From Artemisia argyi (Eukaryota > Streptophyta > Magnoliopsida > Asterales > Asteraceae): DNA of 64,000 bases. Position 1 is the stretch's first letter. The number at the start of each line of letters is the position of its first letter. The notes below the pieces were generated by a model. The model was not told the origin of the DNA and did not search any database. It saw only the letters and a list, made by a program, of their open reading frames with translations. Positions 34,725 through 44,293 of this stretch are shown piece by piece. Location of the stretch: positions 10,893,465-10,957,464 of the forward strand of contig CM060692.1 in NCBI GenBank assembly GCA_030686995.1, in the 5' to 3' direction. The translations under genes and the position numbers were made by a program.

Positions 34725-35936
34725 CTAATCAGTCTCTGACAGATTCTCTTGAGCAACCAAAGCTTTTGGTTTTGGTTCAGTAATAGGAATCTCTTTTCTT
34801 TCAGGCTTGGGTTGTTCAATCATCTTGTTTGCTTGATACTTTGCAAATTTGCATTCCCTTGCAAAGTGACCAGTCCTTTGACAATTGAAGCACTCAATTT
34901 TGGACTTATCAAATGTTATTCCCTGTTTAGCTCTGAAATTGATGCCTTTTCCTATCTTATTCACCTACTTTTTGATCCTTGCAGTGAGCATGGCAACTTG
35001 CCATCTGATATCAATTTCTTCCAAAGCATCATCATCTATTTTCAATACATCCTCTTGATAGGTTACAGGTAGAGATGCTTGTTAAGCAAAGAATGAACAT
35101 AGAACATCATCTGAGGTGGGGGTTATTGATTGTGATAAAGTGGTAGTGACCATAGTTGTACATGGAACTTGAGTTTCAGTCACAGTACTTTGGACATGAT
35201 AAGCAGTACCTTTATTGGAAGTACTGCTTTTGTTTTCAGAAGATACAAAAACAATGTTTTGGGGTTTCTGATGTGTGCTTGAACCTGTAATACCATTCAT
35301 CTCATGCTTATACACCTGCAGATTGTTGTAGAGATCATCAAAGTCCATTGTATCCAGCCTTGGTTGTCCTCTGATCATAATAGCAACTACATGCCATGCT
35401 GATGGCAAGCTTCTCAAGAACTTCAAATTAGCATCTTCAACTGATGCCTCAGCATCATATAGTTCTAGCATACTCAGAAGATTTTGAAATCTTTCATAAG
35501 CAGAATCAAGACCTTCTTTTTCACCAACAGTGAAAGTTTCAAATTGTTGCTTCAACAAATTCCTGTGCATCTTCTTGGAAGCATCATTACCTCCAAACTT
35601 CTTCTTAATCGCAGCCCATAGTTGTTTTGCATCCTGAGCATCATGAAACTTTAATAGGTGTCCATCAGGAATAGCAGACAGTAATATGTTGAGAGCTTTG
35701 TCTTGATTTCTCTTTGTTGCAGCTGGAATAGTTGGTTTAGGTGGTTTAGGTTGTCATGGGAGCTCTACTGGGTCTTCAAGTACCATATTGCCATTGACAA
35801 TCACATCCCATAAAGCATGGTCTATGATGGCAATGTACTGCCTCATCTTCATGGCCCATAAGTCATATTCTCCCTTCTTGACAATAGGAATTCTAACAGA
35901 AGTGATTGATGAAGCAGGTGCAGCTTCTGTCGACAT
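34725..35936 (-). pseudogene. C1 gag N-terminal region (UBN2-type), four nonsense codons
   Basis: The start at 35936 (MSTEAAPASS) is typical of Copia gag with a DUF4219-like head (KKGEYDLWAMKMRQYI). A UBN2-type domain follows (FETFTVGEKEGLDSAYERFQNLL, FLRSLPSAWHVVAIMIRG). A CCHC knuckle CFNCQRTGHFAREC lies near 34860-34900. All pieces share one frame, interrupted by in-frame stops near 35752, 35081, 34966 and 34723. The continuous frame despite the stops suggests recent decay. Confidence 0.85.
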
Positions 35937-35996
35937 CTTGAAGGGTTTGTTGTAGAATAGGTTTAAGGTTGTTCTTCTTAATCAGAGTTTCCAACA

Positions 35997-36013
35997 CAAG
36001 CTCTAATACCACT
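35997..36013 (-). other. C1 primer binding site
   Basis: On the minus strand the 5' LTR is followed by AGTGGTATTAGAGCTTG, which matches the TGGTATCAGAGC class complementary to initiator tRNA-Met apart from one T. Confidence 0.92.
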
Positions 36014-36531
36014 TGTTGGATCGATGTACTCTGATCAAACTACTTTGTAGCTTGTAAAGTTTTAATAATATTAAGTAAACTCAAAACTATTAATATTGAA
36101 ACACTGTTTAACCTTGTAAAGTATGCGGAATCTACTATCACAAAGCTTAAGAAGAACTTTTATATTAATCAAAGTTTGAACATGCTTTGTTACACAGATT
36201 CACTAACAATCCCTAACTATTACCGACTTTGAACAACTCTAAAACATATATCGACTAATACCTCTTAAGGCTCTTTATATAGATAACCTTAAGTCGGTTT
36301 ACATCTTGAACGACAAGTAATTATCCCTAACTAATTCTAGAATATTCGTACAATGTTACACATTAATCCTTTAACTAATATTGCACTTAAGTCCTTGTAT
36401 CCTTCAAAGTACTTTAAACAAGCTTCAATCAGCAGTACTTTGACTTTGATCTTCAAGCAGTACTTTGACTTTATTCTTCATGCAGCAGTACTTTGACTTA
36501 CAGAAGTACCTTGATCTTATATATCCCAACA
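36014..36531 (-). repeat. C1 5' LTR (518 bp)
   Basis: Same termini and length as 6143-6660. About eight substitutions separate the two by eye. Confidence 0.95.
36282..36291 (-). promoter_or_regulatory. TATA-like box in the C1 5' LTR
   Basis: Minus-strand ATATAAAGAG, about 240 bp from the outer LTR end, where a Copia promoter is expected. Confidence 0.5.
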
Positions 36532-36536
36532 CCCAC
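36532..36536. repeat. Target site duplication CCCAC, right copy of C1
   Basis: Matches 6138-6142. Confidence 0.95.
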
Positions 36537-37325
36537 CGCAATCCAAAATAGCCCTCTTTATTTCTTCAATAGAAATATCACATTCCAATAACTCTCTTTG
36601 CTCAATTGATAGCTGATTAAATGACAAGTCGCCTAAGGAAGGACGAGCACCACCTGTGAACGAAAACATGTTACAGAAGTGGTCATAAAATTCAGCTTTA
36701 ACCTTTGTCGGTTCTTCTATCCAATCACCATTTTTAAATGCACCTTTGATTGCAATTTGACGCCTCTTTTTCTTTAATGAACCATGGAAGAAACTAGAGT
36801 TTTCATCACCCTCTATAGCCCACTTGATCTTGGCTTTCTGAGCTAAGTCACTGGCCTCCTTTCTTTCGATATCACCCAGAATTTTCATTAACGCGATCCG
36901 ACTATTTAAATCTTCTCTAGTAGCAGTACCTTGATCCATTTTGACATCAATACGAGACAAGCAAACTTGATGCTCTTTCCTCAACTTATTAGCAGATAAA
37001 GTCTTAGAAGCATTCCATGCTCGAATAACTTGCTTAAGATTTTGAAGTTTTTTCTTAAAAGAAATCATGCCATTACATTCACTACATTCATAGTTTTTCC
37101 AGGTGTCTACTAGCAAATCATGAAACTCTTCTATATCTAACCACGAATGAAAGAAGCGGAAAGGAGTGGGACCATAATCAAACACCGATTCTTTAAGCAA
37201 AATAGGCCGGTGATCAGGTACACCTTTTTCCAAAACAGTACCTGTGATGTGTGGAAAATCATCATGAAAACCTTGAGTAACCAAGAACCGGTCTAACTTG
37301 ATCTTACTTTTCTTTATTATCTTTC
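36537..37325 (-). pseudogene. LINE 5' fragment: endonuclease tail and RT linker
   Basis: Minus-strand frame that begins with the last part of an apurinic-endonuclease-type domain (KLDRFLVTQGF, then VPDHRPILL near 37200). It continues through the helical linker before RT (SLKKKRRQIAIKGAFKNGDW) to the DCGG just before the C1 insertion. It is in frame with 6137 once C1 and one TSD copy are ignored. Most of the endonuclease and any ORF1 are absent, so the LINE was 5'-truncated, which is typical of L1 insertions. Confidence 0.88.
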
Positions 37326-37460
37326 TTCTTTAGATCATGATTCTTTAAAAGAAATTATCTAGAAGAAAGTATATAGGTCATACAGATTTCTGAAACTATA
37401 CGTACTTATCAGTCGTAAATACATTTAGTAGTGGGATTTAAGATTATTTGAAGACCAAAC

Positions 37461-38174
37461 TTTTTTTACGGATTAATCTCCACCCTCCATCTTTATTTGA
37501 TCTAATTAATGAGATTAATCCCAACAATTTAAAAAACTCACTTTCATCATTTTTTTTCAAATATTAATATCTTTCAAACCGTTAATCGTTAAGCGAAAAA
37601 AAAATATACTGTTACGACGAACATTTAATTATCTTTCAATAGATAGGCACTTTGATATATTTTCGACAAATTTTTTTTTTCGTGGCTGAAAAAATCACAT
37701 ATGATATATCAAATATGATATTACATATCATATGTGATATTACACTAATATCACATATGATATTACATATCACATGTGATATGTAATATCACATGTGATA
37801 TGTAATATCACATGTGATATATCACATATGATATGTAATATCATATATGATATATCAATATCACATGTGAAATATCACATATGATATGTAATATCATATT
37901 TGATATATCATATGCGATTTTTTCGGCCACGAAAAAAAACGTAAAAAAATGATTTTTTTTGTCGAAAGTATATCAAAGTGCCCGTTTATAGAAAGATAAT
38001 TAAATGCTCGTCGCGATGGTGTAATTATTTTCTCTTAACGATTAACGGTTTAAGAGATATTTAAATTATAAAAAATGGGTGAAATATTAAAATGCTTTTA
38101 ATCTCAACTATTGATTTCTTTTTAGATAGATGGTGAGGATAAGTCCCTTGGTATGTAAAAAAAGTTTGATATTT
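37461..38174. mobile_element. Foldback/MITE-like element with long inverted repeats
   Basis: Outer arms begin CAAACTTTTTTTAC and end GTAAAAAAAGTTTG. The arms, each about 230 bp, match as an imperfect inverted repeat (shared phrases include AAACCGTTAATCGTTAAG, ATTTAATTATCTTTC and TTTCGTGGC). The centre (37695-37910) consists of alternating ATATGATATTAC and CACATGTGATAT blocks that are themselves palindromic. No TSD was assigned with confidence. Confidence 0.7.
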
Positions 38175-38275
38175 AATATAACTCTCCTCTTAGTAGTGGA
38201 GTGGTGCATGTCTTCTGAAAGCTTTTCATTTAGATATAAACTTGTAATGACGCATGAATTATTGTGAAAGCCTTT

Positions 38276-38361
38276 GATAAAATGTATGTTTTAATTCAAG
38301 ATTGATAGAACTTTCACCGATGAAATGTATGTTTTAATTCAAGATTGATAGAACTTTTACC
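38276..38361. repeat. Tandem duplication, 2 x 43 bp
   Basis: The units 38276-38318 and 38319-38361 start GATAAAATG/GATGAAATG and share nearly all positions, with two differences seen. Confidence 0.9.
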
Positions 38362-38499
38362 ACATATATATTTCTATTCATATAATCATGCAAGACATAT
38401 CTATAGTATTTTTTTTTCATATGACATACCCTTAACTGAAAGTGTCAAACTGCCAAGTGCCAATCACAACTAAAATTCATGTCTCCACAATATCTTTAC

Positions 38500-39660
38500 T
38501 CACATACTTTCTCTAAGGCTGCCACAGTAATGCGTCACGACCGAGTCCTAGTGGGTCGCCAAATACCCACTTTCAAACACACACTTTTAAACACAATTCA
38601 AACAACAAATCAAACACAAAAAAATGGCTTGTAATGTTTTCAATCGATGTACTATTTTAATTATTAATGAAATTAATGTTTTATTAAGTTTGTAGATTAA
38701 AATGTTAAAAAAAAAAAAAAACATTGAACTTGGTCGCATTACTGGGGCACCGAATCGCCTGCAGATCGCTGAAGAGAGAAAGCTGATGTGACAAGAAAAA
38801 AGAGAGAGATTGGGTCGCCTTACTATGCCCGGCCTAACCTACTTGCCTAAAAGTCCAACACTCAACCTATACATATGAGTACTATTTTCCTTTTTTTTTT
38901 TAAAAAGAAAAGTCCAACACTCGATCTTTAGGATAGATATCTTTTTCTTTTCCATACCCTGTTCTTCTTCTTATAAGGGCACTGGCAACGGGATGCGGCA
39001 TGGTCAGGCATAAGCCTATGCCGAGCGGCAACACCGCCGCCACCTATTCGGCATGAGTTCAGCATGGTTGTCTTTGGCAAACATTGCCTTTGAGGCATGG
39101 AGTATGGAGACAAAAAAGTAGCCGTTGGAACATTTAATTTTGGGACCGTTGGGGCATGAAGCGTGCAAAAAAAAAAAAAAAAAAAAATCCCTTTATAAAT
39201 AACCATTTTCAATTAACATTTTTAACCACTTCCAATTCATATTACCACTTCCTTTCAACTAATACTTTTAAAAAAAAATAAGCATGGATCCAAAGAAATT
39301 AAAAGGTGTTTCAACCGCATGATCACATAACAGATCCGAACATTCACTTTTGGCAAAAAAAACGTGAGCTCGCGGAGAAATATAGATGAAGTTGCAATTT
39401 TTAGATATAATTATGTTTTTTTTTCTAAGTATTATGTAATTTTCTTTTAATTATTAATGAAATATTATGTTTTTATTAAATTGTTTAATATAATTATGAA
39501 TATAAAAATAAAATAATAAAAGAGTCATGAGATCATGATTGCCACTTAAAAACTATGGTGAGCCATGAATGAGGTAGAATGATATTATTGGTAGGCGGTG
39601 AGGCATGAGGGAGGCATTGGATCATGACTCACACCACCCAACTTATATATTGTACTTTAC
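38500..39660. other. Non-coding region with degenerate MITE-like pieces
   Basis: The stretch from about 38988 (GGGCACTGGCAACGGG) to about 39650 looks like a Harbinger-type deletion derivative, but its right end does not match well. A second piece at about 38521-38838 has related GGTCGCC phrases. A 15-A run lies near 38709. No gene is supported. Confidence 0.35.
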
Positions 39661-40104
39661 AAAATACCAAAATCACATAGAAATTGACAGAAGCTTTCAA
39701 CATTAGTGAATTGCAAGTCTCAAAGAATGTAAGCAGGGGTAGATCGATAACATCATTTTTTAAAAGTGAAAGTTCACTACATATATGAGAACGTAGAGAC
39801 TTGTACATCTTAATGCATTTTTCGGTGCCATCTATTCATCTTTGCCGTAGTAAATTTTTCTTAATTACTGTAAAATACTCCAGCATTATGTTGCACATCA
39901 AACGCAATCTTAAAAAACAATTGGGTAAAAATTGTTTGCGAAAAATTATTTGTGACTCTTCTCATTCTTGCAACGAATAGTTATTCGATCTGACCATCAA
40001 ATATTTCACATCGATCATTAAATCAGCATCCACCAATCATCAAATTGAATAGCCATTATCAAAGAACAAACATATAACCTTAAGAGTTTAGACTAATATA
40101 ATAA

Positions 40105-40147
<43 letters not shown>

Positions 40148-40313
40148 GAAATGAAGAACCAAACCCAAACACAAAGTAAAATAAGATCCTAGATCCAAAT
40201 CAAACACTAACACAAAACATTACCCAATCCCATGTTTATTTCACTCCACAGAAGTGTGAAATGGGTTACCTAAAAAATGCTTTAGTAACCATTCAACAAT
40301 AATCACTTGTATA
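39661..40313. other. Intergenic, poly-A tract only
   Basis: No gene seen. An A run of about 37 nt lies at 40109-40145. Confidence 0.6.
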
Positions 40314-40893
40314 TAGTGTTGTAAATGAACTGAACGTTCAGTGAACATTTCATAAACCGTTTGGTAAAAAATTCGTTTATGTTCGTTCGTTTATTAATAA
40401 ACGAACGAACATGAACAATATTTTACATTCGTTTAGTTAAATGAACGAACATGAACAAAAGTCTCGTCCGTTCATTTATGTTCGTGAACATCCGGTTATG
40501 CGTTCATTAACGTTCGTTTATTCGTTTATATTTATTTATCTATTTATGTTCATGTATTATATCTTTTAATTTTATAATTTAAAAAATTGATTTATTTAAA
40601 CAAAACTAACACTTATATATAAAACATAATATTGTGAAGAATTCAATAAAGTTTATGTTCGTTTGTCTATTTTCATTTATGTTTGATCGTTTATGTTCGT
40701 TTAGCGTTCGTTTAGTGTCGTAATGAACGAACATAAACGAACATGAACAACTTATTTTCTTAATAAACAAACATGAACAAGAAAATTTGTGCATTTAAAC
40801 GTCCGTGTCCGTTTATTTGTCCGGTTAAAATTAAATGAACAAACATGAACATGACTCCGTTCGTGTTCGTCCAGTTCGTTTACAGCCCTACTA
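40314..40893. mobile_element. Non-autonomous inverted-repeat element rich in GTTCGTTTA
   Basis: It starts TAGTGTTGTAAATGAACTG and ends CCAGTTCGTTTACAGCCCTACTA, an imperfect terminal inverted repeat. The inside is many direct and inverted copies of TTCGTTTATGTTCG. Both flanks carry GTATA (left 40309-40313, right 40894-40898), a possible TSD. Such elements are frequent in eudicot genomes (from memory); the superfamily was not assigned. Confidence 0.7.
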
Positions 40894-40898
40894 GTATA

Positions 40899-41954
40899 GA
40901 TCATCATCATTATCATCTTGTTCATTCCAAATAAGCACATAATGAGTTCATCACCCCCGCCACCTGATTAAGTAAAACATAAAAACATCAAATAAAAAAC
41001 TTTAAGGCCAAGTGGCCAACATACATTTAAAAACTAAATAAGCTCACTTTTCTTTTTGTGTACTTGGGGTACGGTTTGAAGTTTATCTCTTTTCTTCTCC
41101 TACTTGAAGCCCCTAGAATTCAGAAGTTCATAGAACATCTGGAACAACTCCATGACCCTAGTTAATCATAAAGATTACATACGGTATTGTTGAAAAATTT
41201 AAAGAAAATATGAACTAAAATTATGGAATCAAGTACATACCGGAAATCTTTTCAAGATTGTTAAAAGGTAGGTAAATCGAGAAAGTGAGAGAAGAAAAGA
41301 GAAGAAGAAGCTAGCGTATGTAAACTAGTGACATACTTTACTTCTTCAGATCTAGCACAATCCTCATTTCCCATACCTATCATCTTAAGGTCTAGCGCAT
41401 CACCGTGGCACCGCCGGCACTACGGTGGCCAAAGTCGATAATGTTTCTCCGGTCATCTTCCCTGGTTGATTCCTTCGGCCACCTCGGAGATCCAGCTTGA
41501 CACACACACATCTAGAAATGCACACCCGCTAGACACACATATTTCCTGCAAATATGACAACGTATGAAAAATCCATAGATGTAAAAAAAAAAAAAAAAAA
41601 AAATTGCATGTTTACTTACAAATTTGAAGACAAGGTTGAGTGATTTGAGCACAAATCTTGAAAATGTAAAGATAAGAGTTGTTAAAATGTGTGTATGAGA
41701 GAGAGAAGTAGAATAGGATGTATAGACAATGTGGGTTATGAAATGAAGGGGAGAGATGTAGAGAGGTGTGAATGTGTGATAGTCAGAAAAGCTCTACGAA
41801 CTTTTACCACACGTGATCTTCTTTTGAGGCTCTACAGACGTTGACGTGTCTTTTTCTAAGGGCTCTACAGTCAAAATTGCCCTTACTTATAAAGAGATGA
41901 TTGACACACTTCATTTTTTTATTGGGGCACTCATACCGGTGAAAGCAGTGTATA
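40899..41954. other. Intergenic, no gene seen
   Basis: Contains a poly-A tract near 41583-41603, a short GC-rich patch at about 41400-41480 that resembles a 5' UTR, and purine-rich GAGAGA near 41697. No coding frame is convincing. Confidence 0.5.
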
Positions 41955-41962
41955 TTTATAGT

Positions 41963-42503
41963 CAAGGTTGTAAAAATCGCTAGGCGCTAGTGAGGCGGTC
42001 GGGTAGGACCTAACGATTAATCGGTTAGGCGAGGATTAATCAGGGATTAATCGGATAGGAATTTTTATGCACAAAATTGTAATTTTAGATATTATAGTAT
42101 ATTATATGTATGCGATAAGCATAATGCATCAAAGTTCAAATATTTCAAGTGTTCAAATATAAACATAATACATAATTCTTCAAAGTTTAAAGTCCAACAT
42201 AGATATTTCTCAGTTTATTGACTATTTTTAAGCGATCTTTGACTGATTTTGTCCGATTAATTGGTTTGTAGACTGATTTTTAAGCGATTTTGACTAATTT
42301 TAAGCGATTTTGTTGACCGATTTTTAAGCAATTTTGTCAGATTAGATCGATTTTGTCCGATTAATCGGTTTGTTGACCAATTTTTAAGCGATCTTTGACC
42401 AAAACGATTAAATAGGCCAATTATGATAAATCAAGGCGCTTAGTGAGCGATCAGCGATTATGCGGGGATTAATCGGCCGCCTGAACCGATTTTTACAACA
42501 GAG
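41963..42503. mobile_element. hAT-like MITE (541 bp)
   Basis: Terminal inverted repeats CAAGGTTGTAAAAATCG and CGATTTTTACAACAGAG share GTTGTAAAAATCG. They are flanked by a perfect 8-bp duplication TTTATAGT (41955-41962 and 42504-42511), the hAT signature. The interior is built from repeated GATTAATCGG, TTTTAAGCGATTTTG and TTGACCGATTT phrases. No transposase. Confidence 0.85.
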
Positions 42504-42694
42504 TTTATAGTACAATAGTTTAATACACATGATTGAATGTCTCAATCAAAAGATAGAGTATGCAAATCATTTCCCTTACTTATATAATAGGTAGATATCT
42601 TATTATCATGGAAATATGAGACCACCTTTTAAATATAAACATAAACTAATGTTATCTTTTTCAAAATTTTGAGGGGGTAAAACTCTTTTTAAAT

Positions 42695-42988
42695 AGGGCA
42701 AATTCCTTAAAAAAAAACATTATACTTGTCACAAATGTGACCTTCGTGTACTGAATAAAATTTTTTTTCTTATATGGGTACTGAACTTTCATTATTTTTT
42801 TACTTTATAAGGTACTTTGTAACGTTTTTGCCCCTCAAATTATTAAAAATCCAGGGGCAAAAATATTACAAAATACATCAAAAAGTCCAAAAAATGAAAG
42901 TTCAGTATTCATACAAGGAAAAAAAAATATTCAATACACGGAAGTCACATTTGTGGCAAGTATAGTACATTAATAGGTTATTTGCCCT
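42695..42988. mobile_element. Palindromic MITE (294 bp)
   Basis: Nearly the whole element folds back on itself. The ends are AGGGCAAAT and ATTTGCCCT, with TTTAAAT duplicated at 42688-42694 and 42989-42995. Inner arms share CACAAATGTGAC, GAACTTTCATT and TTTGCCCCT. No coding potential. Confidence 0.85.
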
Positions 42989-42995
42989 TTTAAAT

Positions 42996-43407
42996 ATCTA
43001 CAAACATTTTGATCTATAAAAACATGAAAGATTATGGAACCATGTTAGTTTTTCATATATCTGCATAACATTGTATGGTTGTGTATTTGAGAAAAAAAAA
43101 TTGTAGAACTATAATAAATCAAATCGGTATCAACATATAGAGTGCATGCATAGTACCAACTTATATTTATAAATATTAATATAAATACAAGTGTGTGTTT
43201 CTCTCCCTAACCTTCATTTTAAGTAGAAGTAGTCACGTTTATACTACCCATCATTAAACAAAAATATATTGACCTTTCATGCTGACTTATTGCATCAACC
43301 AACCCCAAACCTCCTTTCAACATCTACAAATACACTAAAAAGTCATATAATCCCAAACACCATTTATACACGTACATTTGTGTACAATCATACAAACTCA
43401 ACCAAAA
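42996..43407 (+). promoter_or_regulatory. Promoter and 5' UTR region of the ankyrin gene
   Basis: A TATA-like TATAAATAC lies at 43180-43188, about 220 bp before the chosen ATG. The following sequence is CT-rich, as in many plant leaders. Confidence 0.45.
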
Positions 43408-43786
43408 ATGAGTTACAATCACATAATCACCAATCTCCCAATTCACAAAGCAGCCTTAAACGACGACTGGGAATCCGTAGCTCAAATCTTCGAAAATGAA
43501 CCCGAGCTAATGATTAAACCAATCAACTACTTAGGAGAAACACCGTTAATGATAGCCGTGGGAACAAATACTTCCCATAGCTTTGTTAAACAATTAGTAG
43601 ACCGTATTATTTCCATTGGTGCGGCCGATGAGTTGTTTCTAACAAGTTCTAGTGGAGATAATCCGCTTCATAGGGCTGCCAAGATTGGAAACACGATAGA
43701 TGCTAGGATTTTGGTGGAGCAAAACCAGGACATGGCTCAAGCTCCGGATGCCAATGGTTACACACCTTTAACTTTGGCTGCATGCC

Positions 43787-43806
43787 ATCGTAACAAGTCC
43801 ACACTT

Positions 43807-43812
<6 letters not shown>
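43787..43812 (+). repeat. 26-bp target duplication, left copy
   Basis: Starts ATCGTAACAAGTCCAC and is repeated at 44268-44293 with two differences. Its length fits a LINE- or SINE-type insertion. Confidence 0.85.
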
Positions 43813-43878
<66 letters not shown>

Positions 43879-44078
43879 AGGTTCTAGAGAAAAGTGCATT
43901 TCGGTAGAAAAGTGAGAAAATAACTGTGATGCACTAGAATAATAACTGCGATGCACCGGGTTTTTTAAAACTGTGATGCACCACACTTTTTATTTTGCTG
44001 CATCACAGTTAAAAAACCCGGTGCATCACAGTTATTTTCTTACTTTTCTATCGAGATTAACTTTTCTCATGATCCCAC

Positions 44079-44141
<63 letters not shown>

Positions 44142-44267
44142 TTTTTTGCAAAGGTGAAATATATTAATCTTCAAACATATAGTACATCTTAAGTATATAG
44201 TAAGATTTGGACAAATCCCAAATCTAATACTAGAAACAGAAACAATACAACTCTAACATTCTCTGAT
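43813..44267 (-). mobile_element. Poly-T retroposon in the ankyrin exon, with (TA)n and nested MITE
   Basis: Between the two copies of the 26-bp duplication lie a (TA)n tract, a MITE, more (TA)n, a T run (about 44124-44147) and about 120 bp of unique sequence. The T run near the left side, read on the minus strand, is a 3' poly-A tail, so this is a short minus-strand LINE- or SINE-derived insert of unknown family. Confidence 0.7.
43873..44082. mobile_element. 210-bp MITE inside (TA)n
   Basis: It starts AGGGTAAGGTTCTAGAGAAA and ends TCTCATGATCCCACCTCT. The arms are inverted repeats over most of their length (AGAAAAGT, AGAAAATAACTGTGATGCAC). It is surrounded by TA repeats, the target preference of Micron-type MITEs. 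Confidence 0.75.
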
Positions 44268-44293
44268 ATCGTAACAAGTCCACGCTTCGATAT
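44268..44293 (+). repeat. 26-bp target duplication, right copy
   Basis: Second copy; the ankyrin frame resumes in phase right after it. Confidence 0.85.

Larger units (their letters stand above)
6143..36531 (-). mobile_element. Copia-type LTR retrotransposon C1, carrying nested Gypsy elements
   Basis: Minus-strand element with 518-bp LTRs at both ends, a tRNA-iMet-type PBS beside the right (5') LTR, a purine tract beside the left (3') LTR and a 5-bp TSD. In coding order it holds gag, a second zinc-knuckle/coiled-coil segment, protease, integrase and a separate 947-codon ORF. No RT or RNase H is present. The element without the nest is only about 9.4 kb; the remaining 21 kb is the Athila-type array inserted at 10649-31637. 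The extra 3' ORF and long gag resemble the Sirevirus lineage, but that lineage call is inference. Confidence 0.93.

Noticed and set aside
36900..36945. AGCAGTACCTTGATCC in the LINE resembling the C1 motif
   Set aside because: A single occurrence inside conserved LINE coding sequence; most likely coincidence.
37690..37915. ATATGATATTAC repeats as a CRISPR-like array
   Set aside because: Plant DNA, no unique spacers, and the words are parts of one palindromic foldback.
38928..39212. 94-codon minus-strand frame
   Set aside because: Runs through MITE-like sequence and a poly-A tract; no domain.
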